This document shows, piece after piece, positions 16,844-26,139 of a stretch of 64,000 nucleotides of DNA. The stretch is from assembly GCF_003605645.1 (NCBI RefSeq), contig NZ_QVMU01000001.1, positions 124,001 through 188,000 of the forward strand, in the 5' to 3' direction. How positions within the stretch are numbered: the first letter of the stretch is position 1; each line of letters begins with the position of its first letter. The DNA comes from Vibrio sinensis (GTDB lineage Bacteria > Pseudomonadota > Gammaproteobacteria > Enterobacterales > Vibrionaceae). Made by a program: the position numbers and the translations under genes. A model generated the notes under the pieces. The model had not been told where the DNA came from and did no database searches. It worked only from the letters and a program-made list of their open reading frames with translations.

Positions 16844-19267
16844 ATGATTAAAGATAAAACAAACGTTTCTGACGCTGTGAATAGCGATCTATCACGTCGT
16901 AGTTTTTTGAAGCTCGGTGCTTATTTAGGTGCAGGCGCATTTTTATCCACTCAGCCATTAAATGCAATTGCAGCCGCTGTCATCGATGCTCACCATGGTG
17001 AAGTTACTAAATGGCATAACTGTTGGGCTCACTGCCATTCAAGCTGCCTCTTAAAAATAGTCACAGAAGATGGCCAAATTAAGCGTATTGAAACGGATGA
17101 CCAAGGTGATGACCAATTTGGACAACACCAAGTTAGGGCTTGTTTACGTGGGCGTTCCTTACATAAACGCACGTTTTCTCCTGATCGTCTTAAATACCCA
17201 ATGAAACGTATTGGAAAACGAGGCGAGGGTAAATTTAAGCGTATTAGCTGGGATGAGGCATTAACAGAAGTTCATAGTCAGTTGAGTCGTATCATTAAAG
17301 ATTATGGCAACCAAGCTATTTTTAGTCGAATCGGCTACGGTCAACCACATGGCCCATACCATTACGTTCCAAGATTTCTTAATCTCATTGGGGGATTCTT
17401 GTCGCCAGCAGGGAACTACAGTAGCCATCAGATTGATACTGCTTCAACATACACGTACGGCAATAAATCGTTCACTATGGGTAGCGCCCCTACCGAAATG
17501 TCACGGTCAGATTTAATTGTGTATTTCGGGAATAATCCAGCCAATACTCGTATGAGTGGCGGTAGTGACACTTATCATTATCAGGTGAGCAAAGCGAAGA
17601 GTGCCGCTCGGACAATAATTATTGATCCACAATATACAGATACGGCATGTGGTCGAGAAGATGAATGGATAGCAATTCGTCCAGGAACAGATGCACTGCT
17701 TATCGAGGCGTTATCATGGGTATTGATCAAAGAAAACTTCGTGGATGAGGCATTCTTAGCGCAATACTGCTATGGATACGATGCTGAACCAGCGATGCCA
17801 GAAAAGGGCTTGCCTGCACTTGACGCTTCATTAGGTTATAAAGCTTATATTTTAGGTTTTGGAGCAGATGGTATTGCTAAAACACCGGAGTATGCAGCTT
17901 CGACTTGTGGCATTCCAACCGAGAAAATTTACCAATTGGCTCGTGAACTTGGTCATGCGAAAGCCCCATTTATTGCACAAGGCTGGGGACCTCAACGACA
18001 TGCAGCAGGTGAACAAACTTCACGCGCTATCTTTATGTTGCCTATTCTTCTTGGGCAACTAGGTCTTCCAGGTACTAATAATGGTGGTTCAGATTTCCTA
18101 TTTCACACTACCGATATTATGAATATGCCAACTGGAAAGAACCCGGTAAAAGCTCAAGTTCCATGCTTTAAGTGGTCTGAAGCGGTTGTACGCGGACAAG
18201 AGATGACAGCGTTATCGGACGGCATTGCGAAAGCCGATAAGCTAGATACCAATGTAAAATGTGTATTTATGTATCAAGGAAACTGGTTGTTAAATCAACA
18301 TTCTGATTGTAATGCAACCGCTAAAATGCTGGCAAATGAAAAGTTGATGGAGTTCATTTTTGTCATGGATAACCACATGACAGCGAGCGCAAAATTTGCC
18401 GATATTTTATTGCCCGATATCACATGGTTAGAAAACTCCCGTGTTATTGCTTTTTCTACACATGTCACTAAAACAGAACATGTATTAGATCCAATGTATG
18501 AATGTCGCCACCCGTATGACGTATTTGCGGACCTAGCGGGTAAATTTGGACTTCGGGAAGCGTTTCGAGAGGGGCGAACTTGGGATGATTGGCAGCAGTA
18601 TCTTTATGAGCAAAGCTGCATAAAACATCCGCACTTCCCAACGTATGAAGAGTTGTCGGAAAAGAAAACAGTGCGCTTACCGTTCGATCCAGAAGCTGAT
18701 CGCTATACGATGAAAGAATTCCGCTTGGATCCTTTGGCTAATCCATTGCCGACAGAATCAGGTAAGATTCAGATTTATAGTCATAAACTTGCCAATATTG
18801 CGCAAACTTGGTTATTACCTGAGGGAGATTCGATTACCGCACTTCCCAACTATACGCCAACGTGGGAAAGCTATACCGACATTGAAACGAAGAAGCAATT
18901 TCCTCTACAGTTGATTGGATTTAAATCAAAAGGACGCCCCCACTCAACATTTGCCAATGTACCTTGGTTGCGTGAAGTGGTTGAAGACGCGTTAATGATG
19001 AATCCTGTGGATGCGAATGAACGTCAACTAACCCAAGGACAGCTGATTCATATTTTCAATGACCGAGGCACCATTCAAGTACCGCTGAGAATTACACCTA
19101 GAATCATGCCAGGGGTTGTTGCTCTTGGGGAGGGTGCTTGGTATCAGCCTGATGAGTCAGGTGTTGATGTCGGTGGATGTATTAATACGATTACACGCCT
19201 TAAACCAACAGCATTGGCGAAAGCGAATCCACAAGGCACAAACCTTGTAGAAGTACGCGCAGTATAA
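16844..19267 (+). CDS. dmsA: DmsA-like molybdopterin oxidoreductase, Tat-exported
   Basis: 807 aa, close to E. coli DmsA. The twin-arginine signal SRRSFLKLG is at residues 17-25. Cys residues for the FS0 [4Fe-4S] cluster occur as CWAHCHSSC with a fourth Cys in RACLRG. The Mo-ligand region reads GNYSSHQIDTASTYTYG, where DmsA-type enzymes use a Ser. MGD-binding blocks IIDPQYTDTA and IRPGTDALL follow, and a molydop-binding domain lies at the C-terminus. The reaction is reduction of an S- or N-oxide with electrons from DmsBC; the substrate (DMSO, TMAO, methionine sulfoxide or other) is not settled by sequence. ATG 16844 is preferred over TTG 16829. Confidence 0.85.
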   Translation: MIKDKTNVSDAVNSDLSRRSFLKLGAYLGAGAFLSTQPLNAIAAAVIDAHHGEVTKWHNCWAHCHSSCLLKIVTEDGQIKRIETDDQGDDQFGQHQVRACLRGRSLHKRTFSPDRLKYPMKRIGKRGEGKFKRISWDEALTEVHSQLSRIIKDYGNQAIFSRIGYGQPHGPYHYVPRFLNLIGGFLSPAGNYSSHQIDTASTYTYGNKSFTMGSAPTEMSRSDLIVYFGNNPANTRMSGGSDTYHYQVSKAKSAARTIIIDPQYTDTACGREDEWIAIRPGTDALLIEALSWVLIKENFVDEAFLAQYCYGYDAEPAMPEKGLPALDASLGYKAYILGFGADGIAKTPEYAASTCGIPTEKIYQLARELGHAKAPFIAQGWGPQRHAAGEQTSRAIFMLPILLGQLGLPGTNNGGSDFLFHTTDIMNMPTGKNPVKAQVPCFKWSEAVVRGQEMTALSDGIAKADKLDTNVKCVFMYQGNWLLNQHSDCNATAKMLANEKLMEFIFVMDNHMTASAKFADILLPDITWLENSRVIAFSTHVTKTEHVLDPMYECRHPYDVFADLAGKFGLREAFREGRTWDDWQQYLYEQSCIKHPHFPTYEELSEKKTVRLPFDPEADRYTMKEFRLDPLANPLPTESGKIQIYSHKLANIAQTWLLPEGDSITALPNYTPTWESYTDIETKKQFPLQLIGFKSKGRPHSTFANVPWLREVVEDALMMNPVDANERQLTQGQLIHIFNDRGTIQVPLRITPRIMPGVVALGEGAWYQPDESGVDVGGCINTITRLKPTALAKANPQGTNLVEVRAV

Positions 19268-19315
19268 TCGAAATAAAGCTGACAGGGACGTTGCTTAGTG
19301 TTGAGGAATGAAATA

Positions 19316-19984
19316 ATGGAAAAAAATGATGCGCATAAACCGTTAATGTTGATTCGATATTCTGAGCTAGATTTGACGCTCAAAACGCTATACCAATTAT
19401 ATTGTTTTGAGCCGAATAACGAGATTATCTCGTTACTTCAAGAGAGTGAACTATTGTCTCTTTGGCAAAAGCTAACACAAGAGGTTCAAAAGACACTTCA
19501 AAGCGATCTCGACCAAGAAGATGCGATCGACCAGTTGAAAGCGGATCATTTGGCTCTTTTTATTGGAATAGGCATGCCATTGTCCCCTCCTTGGGGATCA
19601 GTCTATTTGAATGAAGAAAACTTATTACTCCAGTCATCGACCTATGAATGGATGGACTTTTTAAAACATCAGAATTTACGATTTGTATTAGAAGAGAATC
19701 AACCACAAGATAATATTGGATTAATATTGTCGGCGGTAGCGACGCTGTATGAACGATATCATCAGGCTAAAGTATCCAACGGCGATGTTGATTCGGCTCT
19801 ACGAGCATTGCGTATCGCTTTAAGTGAACACTTATCTCCTTGGATAACGCGTTTCTGTCAGCTGTTGGAACAGCATGCTGAGACGTCATTATATCGACTG
19901 GTCAGTGATGTTACCGCGGTTGTAATTGATCAGCTAATGAGCGAAGTTCAAGCAACGATAGAAGAGAGAGAGCTGTACTATTAA
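19316..19984 (+). CDS. TorD/DmsD-family redox-enzyme maturation chaperone
   Basis: 222 aa, largely alpha-helical. The TorD-family features are LKADHLALFIGIG and the PPWGSVYLNE segment. It binds the Tat signal of the molybdoenzyme at 16844 and guards cofactor insertion before export. ATG 19316 is chosen over GTG 19298 because GAGG sits 9 nt upstream. It is the last gene of the reductase operon; a very stable hairpin follows. Confidence 0.82.
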   Translation: MEKNDAHKPLMLIRYSELDLTLKTLYQLYCFEPNNEIISLLQESELLSLWQKLTQEVQKTLQSDLDQEDAIDQLKADHLALFIGIGMPLSPPWGSVYLNEENLLLQSSTYEWMDFLKHQNLRFVLEENQPQDNIGLILSAVATLYERYHQAKVSNGDVDSALRALRIALSEHLSPWITRFCQLLEQHAETSLYRLVSDVTAVVIDQLMSEVQATIEERELYY

Positions 19985-20068
19985 TTTTTTAATATATTAT
20001 TTTGTCGTTCTATTCGCATAACAATTTGTTAGCCACAGTAAGACTAGTGGCATATCACTATTGATTTT

Positions 20069-20112
20069 ACATATACCCCCAAGCAATCACGAGGTTGCTT
20101 GGGGGTATATGT
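20069..20112. terminator. 18-bp hairpin after the chaperone gene
   Basis: ACATATACCCCCAAGCAA (20069-20086) pairs perfectly with TTGCTTGGGGGTATATGT (20095-20112) around an 8-nt loop. Only a short TTTAT tail follows. It is the sole clear element in the 322-bp gap between 19984 and 20307 and should separate the reductase operon from the binding-protein/hybrid-kinase pair. Confidence 0.7.
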
Positions 20113-20306
20113 TTATGCTGGTTAACATATCTAATCTCAAACAAAGTAGAGCAATGATATTCAAGCGATGAACGTTCTGAACGAGGATTATCTAGTTTTT
20201 GAAAAAAATTCCTGGAAAAAACTACGTTAATTCAATTAGTTTACTACTATCAATAAGTAGGGATTCACAATCAATTATTGAAATTTCAGTTGAAAAGGCA
20301 GGAATG

Positions 20307-21143
20307 ATGAAAAAAAAAATATCACGTGTATTTGAGGCTAGTTTTAGACATGCTCAGTTACTAACCTGTCTATTTTCGTTATTTTTTACATTTAATGTCA
20401 TGGCGAAACAGGAGTTGACATTCGGCGTTGTACCACAGCAGTCAGCAGCTAAGCTTGCCAAACAATGGCAACCCTTATTGGATAGCTGGGGAAGACTGGC
20501 TGGAGTCGATATCAAATTTGCTACTGCGCGTGATATTCCGACGTTCGAAAAACGCCTAGCCGCAGGAGAGTATGATATGGCATATATGAATCCTTATCAT
20601 TTCACCTTAGTTAATCACACCCCTGGTTATACGGCGCTAGCTCGTGCCAAAGATAAGCGAATTACGGGTATTTTAGTTGCGCGGAAAGATTGGGATGGAG
20701 ATTTAAAAGATTTGCAAAATCAAATTATCGCCTTTCCAGCACCGAGAGCCTTTGGTGCCACGATAATTAATCAATCTGAATTAAGCCAAAATGGCGTAGA
20801 TTTTGACGCTAAATATGTGGGTTCGCATGATTCTGTCTATTTAAGTGTTGCGAGGGGATTGTACCCTGCAGGAGGCGGGGTTGGTCGAACTTTTAATAGT
20901 TTTAATGATGAGACTAAGAAAGATTTAAAAATTATCTATCGAACAGAAGCATATACACCTCATGCTTTTGCTGTATTCAATCAGGTGGATACCCAAACAA
21001 AAGATGCGCTGCGTGATGCCGTTGTTAAGCTGAATCAAGATCCTCAGGCGAAGCAAAGCTTTGATATGCTAAAAATCAAAGGGTTACAAATGGCAAAAGA
21101 CAGCGATTGGAATGATATTGTTCAGCTTGGCATTTCACTGTAA
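20307..21143 (+). CDS. periplasmic PhnD-family binding protein (sensor partner)
   Basis: 278 aa from ATG 20307. An N-terminal signal peptide with a hydrophobic core (LLTCLFSLFFTF) ends near MAKQ, and a type 2 periplasmic-binding (PhnD/SsuA) domain follows, with the segments YDMAYMNPYHF, ARKDWDGDLKDLQ and AFPAPRAFGA. The frame is open back to 20199, but that extension would spoil the signal peptide and has no SD; AGGCAGGA precedes 20304/20307. It sits 10 bp upstream of a hybrid kinase and has no ABC permease or ATPase beside it. A receptor role like that of TorT for TorS is therefore more likely than uptake. Confidence 0.78.
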   Translation: MKKKISRVFEASFRHAQLLTCLFSLFFTFNVMAKQELTFGVVPQQSAAKLAKQWQPLLDSWGRLAGVDIKFATARDIPTFEKRLAAGEYDMAYMNPYHFTLVNHTPGYTALARAKDKRITGILVARKDWDGDLKDLQNQIIAFPAPRAFGATIINQSELSQNGVDFDAKYVGSHDSVYLSVARGLYPAGGGVGRTFNSFNDETKKDLKIIYRTEAYTPHAFAVFNQVDTQTKDALRDAVVKLNQDPQAKQSFDMLKIKGLQMAKDSDWNDIVQLGISL

Positions 21144-21153
21144 GTGGTAATAT

Positions 21154-23778
21154 ATGACCCTTCGTTCAAAAACGATTATTGGTATCGCTTTTATTGAAGC
21201 ACTTGCCTTAGGTATCTTAATTGTTAGCGGCCTTAGTTGGTTAAAAAGCTCGAATGAGAAGAGCCTCGAAATCGGTAGTAAGCAATTAGTCAGTGTGTTT
21301 GCGAAAGCATCACGCGATGCGGTGATCGCCACAGATCTCGCCTATCTAGATAGTTTTGCCCAATCGGTCGTCAGTGAACATAATCTCGCCTATATACGAA
21401 TTTCAGATCGCAATGGTACAGAATTAACACAGCAAGGTGAGTATTCGGGAGTTGACACTTCTAAACGTCCATTTGATGTTGTTGACGGAATATATGATGT
21501 AGCAAGCCCAATCATGCTTGAAGACCACTCTTTCGGTGCTGTAGAGATGGGAGTGAGAGTGGATGACATACATCAAATTTTCAATTACGCGAAGAGAGCC
21601 AGCATTATCATCGCGATTATAGAAATGACACTTGTGGCACTTTTTTCTTTCGCACTGGGCACCTATTTGATGAAGCGATTGGATATGTTGCGAAAGGGAG
21701 TAGTCAAAGTCACCCAGCAAGGTCCAGGAGCGCAAATAGAAATATCGGGTAATGATGAGGTGAACCGAGTTGGGGATGCCTTTAATTTGATGTCTACTTC
21801 CCTTGCTCAAGCACAAGAAAAGTTAGAATTAGAGTATCGCACGCAAAACTTGTTGTCTGAGAAAGTGAGATTGCTTGCTGAGGTTGCTGAGCATGCGAGA
21901 GATACCATTATTATTACTAATCCAGATGGAAAAATTGCTTGGGTTAACCCCGCCTTTGAACAATTAACAGAATACACTTTAGAACAAGCACGGGATAAAA
22001 CGCCAGCTGAATTGCTGCAGGGGCAGGAATCGGATCGAAAAACAATTGCCCAGCTTTCTGAAAGTATTCGCAATAAGCAACCAGTACGGGTAGAGATATT
22101 AAATTATACGCGCACTGGCAAAAAGTATTGGGTTGAACTCGATCTTTCGCCTGTGTGTGATGAAAGTGGCGAGCTGTTGAGATTTATCGCGGTTGAACGT
22201 GATATTACTGGCAGAAGAAAAATTGAAGAGCAGCTATCGGCAGCGGTTGAACAGTCCAATAAGGCATCAAGAGCTAAGTCTGAGTTTTTGGCAAATATGA
22301 GCCATGAGATTCGAACACCAATGAATGCAATTATGGGCATCAGTGAATTGCTTTTGGAGAATGAAGTTAGAAGTGAGCAAAAAGAATTATTGACTCTCCT
22401 TCATCAATCCGCCGATAACTTAGTTACGGTCATTAATGACATTCTTGACTATAGCAAGGTGGAGGCTGGGAAACTGAATTTAGTTGAAGAAGCATTTGAC
22501 CTGCGTGAGCTGATCGAAAACTGCACCAGTTTGTGTGCCTATCAAGCGACGAAAAATAACATCATACTGCTGGTGGATATGCCACTTTCAACAAATAGTG
22601 CTGTGATAGGAGATAAAGGTCGAATTAACCAAATTTTGCTTAATTTGATAGGAAATGCCCTTAAATTTACCGAACATGGTCATGTCATGGTGAGAGTGAC
22701 AGAGCTAAAATCTATGGATAGCATATATCAGTTTGACGTTTTGGATACGGGTATCGGTATTCCTGCTGATCGTCTTCCTTACATCATGGAAAAATTTGAA
22801 CAAGTCGATAACTCTGTTACCCGCCAATATGAGGGTACAGGTCTGGGCCTTGCTATCTCTAAGCGATTAATTCAAATGTATGGGGGAGAACTTACGGTCG
22901 ATTCGACACTTAATGTTGGTTCCTGTTTTCGCTTTTGCTTGAATTTAAAACAGCAGGCATTGATAAAAGCAAATCAAATGACTCTTGATAGTCGGCACAT
23001 TTTGTACATTGATAACTATGCGCCCAGAGTCGAGCAAATTGAGAACATGGCTCAGCAAATTAACTTACAGGTGACGCATGTCTTTTCTGAGCAAATAAAT
23101 AGTGCATTAGCAGTTGGTCATCCTGCGTATGATCGCATCATAATTGGAGAGTGCGATCGAAGTACGAGGGACCTGGTGATTCAATGGAATGATGGTTGCG
23201 AACATACGATACCGTTGTTGTATTTAGAGCCAACGCAACGTAGAGAAAAAAATCATGAGCAATTTGATAAAGTAAGATATATCCCTCAACCAATGACTCA
23301 GAAAACATTATTGGGTTTGTTTCAGGTTTATCACGAATTTGATGAGATTAATCACCTAAATACAAGGTCGGACTTTTCTGGCATCAATCTACTTGTGGCT
23401 GAAGATAGTAGTGTTAATCGTATATTAATTTCTAAAATGCTTTCTGATACCAGAGTGAATTTGATATTGGCTGAGGATGGTGAGATTGCTATCGATTTAT
23501 ATAAGCGAGTTAAGCCGGATCTGGTGATAACGGATATTTCGATGCCTAATAAAGATGGCTTTAGCTTAACCCAAGATATTCGGGCATTACAGAAAAGCCG
23601 AGACTACCCTTGGTGCCCTGTTGTTGCGTTCTCAGCTCATGCGTTACAAGAAGAACAAGAGAAAAGTGTGGAGTTTGGTATGGATGACTATCTTACTAAG
23701 CCAGTTAAGAAAGTAGAGCTCCTTGAGATGATATCTAAATGGACTTGTGAGTTGAAATCACTGGATAAGCCAACATGA
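21154..23778 (+). CDS. hybrid sensor histidine kinase (PAS, HisKA, REC)
   Basis: 874 aa. TM1 (about 8-30), a periplasmic domain (about 32-145), TM2 (about 149-171), HAMP, PAS/PAC (about 240-355), HisKA with His 384 (MSHEIRTPMNA), HATPase with GTGLGLAISKRL, a degenerate receiver-like stretch (about 605-715) and a C-terminal receiver with phosphoacceptor Asp 794 (LVITDISMP). No HPt domain follows, so a separate HPt or direct output is needed. The upstream PhnD-like protein probably presents the ligand. It is the last intact gene of the respiratory module; the mtnK remnant begins 47 bp downstream. Confidence 0.85.
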   Translation: MTLRSKTIIGIAFIEALALGILIVSGLSWLKSSNEKSLEIGSKQLVSVFAKASRDAVIATDLAYLDSFAQSVVSEHNLAYIRISDRNGTELTQQGEYSGVDTSKRPFDVVDGIYDVASPIMLEDHSFGAVEMGVRVDDIHQIFNYAKRASIIIAIIEMTLVALFSFALGTYLMKRLDMLRKGVVKVTQQGPGAQIEISGNDEVNRVGDAFNLMSTSLAQAQEKLELEYRTQNLLSEKVRLLAEVAEHARDTIIITNPDGKIAWVNPAFEQLTEYTLEQARDKTPAELLQGQESDRKTIAQLSESIRNKQPVRVEILNYTRTGKKYWVELDLSPVCDESGELLRFIAVERDITGRRKIEEQLSAAVEQSNKASRAKSEFLANMSHEIRTPMNAIMGISELLLENEVRSEQKELLTLLHQSADNLVTVINDILDYSKVEAGKLNLVEEAFDLRELIENCTSLCAYQATKNNIILLVDMPLSTNSAVIGDKGRINQILLNLIGNALKFTEHGHVMVRVTELKSMDSIYQFDVLDTGIGIPADRLPYIMEKFEQVDNSVTRQYEGTGLGLAISKRLIQMYGGELTVDSTLNVGSCFRFCLNLKQQALIKANQMTLDSRHILYIDNYAPRVEQIENMAQQINLQVTHVFSEQINSALAVGHPAYDRIIIGECDRSTRDLVIQWNDGCEHTIPLLYLEPTQRREKNHEQFDKVRYIPQPMTQKTLLGLFQVYHEFDEINHLNTRSDFSGINLLVAEDSSVNRILISKMLSDTRVNLILAEDGEIAIDLYKRVKPDLVITDISMPNKDGFSLTQDIRALQKSRDYPWCPVVAFSAHALQEEQEKSVEFGMDDYLTKPVKKVELLEMISKWTCELKSLDKPT

Positions 23779-23825
23779 TTTCAAGCATGATTTAGTCATT
23801 TGGGAATCACAAGGTCTTTGAAGTT

Positions 23826-24038
23826 CACATCGTCGCTGACGCGAAAGGTTATGTCGGCCTTGAAATCATTCGTCGAGTCATTGGTGACACTAAAGTTAAA
23901 GAGCTTGAAACGATTGCGGATAACAATTAGCGTTTGACGGTTGAACCTAGATTGATTGAATTGGCTTCGAGTTTAATCATTAATCGAGAAGAACTGGGAA
24001 CCGATGTGCATGCGTTTTTAAGTGATCTAAATAGATAA
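23826..24038 (+). pseudogene. mtnK: 3' remnant of an mtnK gene
   Basis: Reading in one frame gives HIVADAKGYVGLEIIRRV and onward for 70 codons to TAA, colinear with the last 70 residues of MtnK at 11179. About 58 of 70 residues agree. There is an in-frame TAG at 23928-23930 where intact mtnK has CAG. By hand alignment about 45 of 213 bases differ, some 32 of them at third codon positions. The two sequences therefore diverged as working genes before this copy was truncated. The homology continues through the terminator downstream and ends abruptly near 23825. Confidence 0.9.
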
Positions 24039-24073
24039 ACATGCTGGCGTTCTATGATTAAATATTGATACAC

Positions 24074-24104
24074 AAGGCTCTGGAAACAATTCCTAGAGCC
24101 TTGT
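24074..24104 (+). terminator. terminator duplicated with the mtnK remnant
   Basis: CAAGGCTCTGGAA pairs with TTCCTAGAGCCTTG, with one bulge. Position after the remnant, the preceding TTAAATATTGA block and the core GGCTCTGGAA match the terminator after intact mtnK at 12438. Confidence 0.7.
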
Positions 24105-24171
24105 TATTGGTCTCTCTCTCATCGACTTTTGTATAAAAACAAAAGCATAAGAAAGTGAGCGTTCGTATTTT

Positions 24172-24903
24172 CTAACCTTTAGCACTTAATTCGTTAAGCG
24201 GACAGCACATATCAATAACAATGTCTTCCAGCGTGTTTGGTTTTAACCTATCAGCTTTACTTATATTGAACTGATTCGCCATGATGGTATTGAAAAGTCC
24301 CCAATGATTAATCAATAGCTTACCACTGTTATTTGCGTCTTCTGGCCAGGTTTCTTGCATCATCGGAGCTAAACTCAGAGCACCATGGGCGAAGACTAAC
24401 ATCTGCCATTTTGATTCCCAAGCTTCTACCTGTGAACCTGGAAATGCCACATTGTAGTCGCTGAACAGACCGGCAAATATCGCTTCAAATTCGTCTTTCG
24501 ATCTCAAGAAATATTGCAATAGAGCTTCATCATCTTGTCGAATTGCATCCGCTATCATTTGCACGGGTTGCGGGTTAAGAAGAGCGAATGCGAGCATGCG
24601 TACCATAAACAAGTATATTTTTTGATCAGATGGCATATCTTTCGGCATTTCGTCGATGAGTTCGGCCATATAACTCTTCATAAACTCATCGAGACTATCG
24701 GTGACTGCCTGCCAAATTTTCTCTTTGCTGCCGAAGTGATGGCGAATCAAACTATGCGATACACCCGCTTTTTCGCTGATGTTGCGTAGCGAGACTCGCT
24801 CGTAACCAAGTTCACAGAACATATTAGCGGCCACTTTAAGGATCAGACACTTAGTTTGTACTGCGGCTTCGGCACTTCGTCGGCCTTGCTTTTTCTCTAG
24901 CAT
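24172..24903 (-). CDS. TetR-family repressor of the adjacent RND operon
   Basis: 243 aa. The N-terminal TetR helix-turn-helix covers about residues 15-65 (ISEKAGVSHSLIRHHFGSKEKIW). The C-terminal region is a helical ligand domain with no recognised specificity. It is transcribed divergently from the efflux operon at 25066, with a long palindrome at 25016-25049 between them. The usual logic is repression of the pump, relieved by a pump substrate. It could also regulate itself. Confidence 0.85.
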   Translation of the reverse strand: MLEKKQGRRSAEAAVQTKCLILKVAANMFCELGYERVSLRNISEKAGVSHSLIRHHFGSKEKIWQAVTDSLDEFMKSYMAELIDEMPKDMPSDQKIYLFMVRMLAFALLNPQPVQMIADAIRQDDEALLQYFLRSKDEFEAIFAGLFSDYNVAFPGSQVEAWESKWQMLVFAHGALSLAPMMQETWPEDANNSGKLLINHWGLFNTIMANQFNISKADRLKPNTLEDIVIDMCCPLNELSAKG

Positions 24904-25015
24904 AGTTTTGGATGTTTCCCAATATGAACCAATCTGAGTGTTTTTACCAGAAACGGAGCTCTTTGACTAATTATTTTACTATCCACTTGGATAATAAGTT
25001 GATCATTTTCATAAT

Positions 25016-25049
25016 ATTTATATACTGCACAACTGTGTAGTATATAAAT
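25016..25049. promoter_or_regulatory. TetR-type operator between regulator and efflux operon
   Basis: ATTTATATACTGCAC (25016-25030) and GTGTAGTATATAAAT (25035-25049) form 15-bp inverted arms with one mismatch around AACT. It ends 16 bp before the GTG start of the adaptor gene and must overlap its promoter. Assignment to the neighbouring TetR protein is inference from position and symmetry. Confidence 0.75.
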
Positions 25050-25065
25050 TGAGTGGAGAAAGCCA

Positions 25066-26139
25066 GTGCGAAACAGAAACATAAAACGCACAATCATAGG
25101 AGCAGTGGTGGCGTTGAGTCTTTCTACAGCTCTAACTGGTTGTAACAAAGCCGTCTCAGAGCCGGCCGAGCCATTAATCAAACCGGTCAAACTTCTTGCC
25201 GTGCACGATCTCATTGTTGCGGATTCAGATGCCTTTCTCGCTCGAATTGACGCGACCTATAGAGCGCAACTCTCTTTTCAGGTTGGCGGGAAACTTGAGA
25301 AGTTAGTGGTAAGAATGGGCGAGGAAGTGAAAAAAGACGATATTCTTGCCATGTTAGATCCTACCGACCTGCAACTGGCTTTGGATGCTTCGCAAGCAAA
25401 ATATGATTTGGCAAAAACACAGTGGGAACGCGCTAAGAGCTTGTACAGTAAAAAACTGATCAGTACCGATAATTACGATCAGCACGAAACGCAATACAAA
25501 GCAGCATTAGCCAACCTTGAACAAGCTAAAACAGACTTAAGTTATACAGAGATTCATGCGCCTTTTGACGGCGTTGTCTCGTATACCTATGTAAAACCGT
25601 CGCAAATTGTTGGTGAAAAGCAGCAGGTTTTGAATTTAATCGACAATACGACTTTAGACGTGTCGTTCACTTTACCCGTGACTTATATGGAGTCCGTCTC
25701 TCTTGAAACGCTCAAGAACACAGAGATGTGGGTAAGCATGGACAGTGAACCGAACAATCGTATCCAAGGTATTTTCAAAGAGATCTCTACTCAACCTAAT
25801 AGCGACACCAATAGCTATGAAGCGATCGTGACGATTGCCAGACCATCGGATCGCAATTATCTCACCGGAATGACAGGCCAAGTGCATATTGCCAAGCAAA
25901 ATATTTCGACAGCACTGACGTTGCCAAAAGCGGCATGGGTAAATAAACAAGCCGATCATGGTCAAGTGTGGGTTATGGACAGTGAAACGCATCAAGTTAA
26001 CAAAGTGACTCTGCCGTTGACGGCTAATGGTGGCGTTAAATCAGGATTAGACAATAGCGACTACGTCGTGGTTGCCGGCGTTGAGCGTTTAGTTGAAGGG
26101 CAGGTAGTTAAAGCTTGGGTTCGTGAGGCGGGAATTTAA
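25066..26139 (+). CDS. RND efflux periplasmic adaptor (first of two), lipoprotein
   Basis: 357 aa. The lipoprotein signal ends at LTGC (Cys near 27). HlyD/AcrA-type order follows: barrel-sandwich strands (LSFQVGGKLEKLVVRMGEEV), a helical hairpin, the second lipoyl half (IHAPFDGVVSYTYV) and a beta-barrel. It links the inner-membrane RND pump to an outer-membrane channel. The GTG start is supported by GGAG 7 nt upstream. The stop codon overlaps the start of the next gene. No outer-membrane factor gene is nearby, so a TolC-type protein encoded elsewhere is needed. Confidence 0.85.
   Translation: MRNRNIKRTIIGAVVALSLSTALTGCNKAVSEPAEPLIKPVKLLAVHDLIVADSDAFLARIDATYRAQLSFQVGGKLEKLVVRMGEEVKKDDILAMLDPTDLQLALDASQAKYDLAKTQWERAKSLYSKKLISTDNYDQHETQYKAALANLEQAKTDLSYTEIHAPFDGVVSYTYVKPSQIVGEKQQVLNLIDNTTLDVSFTLPVTYMESVSLETLKNTEMWVSMDSEPNNRIQGIFKEISTQPNSDTNSYEAIVTIARPSDRNYLTGMTGQVHIAKQNISTALTLPKAAWVNKQADHGQVWVMDSETHQVNKVTLPLTANGGVKSGLDNSDYVVVAGVERLVEGQVVKAWVREAGI

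Noticed and set aside
20199..20306. N-terminal extension of the PhnD-like protein
   Set aside because: It starts with TTG without an SD and would place 36 extra residues before an otherwise normal signal peptide.
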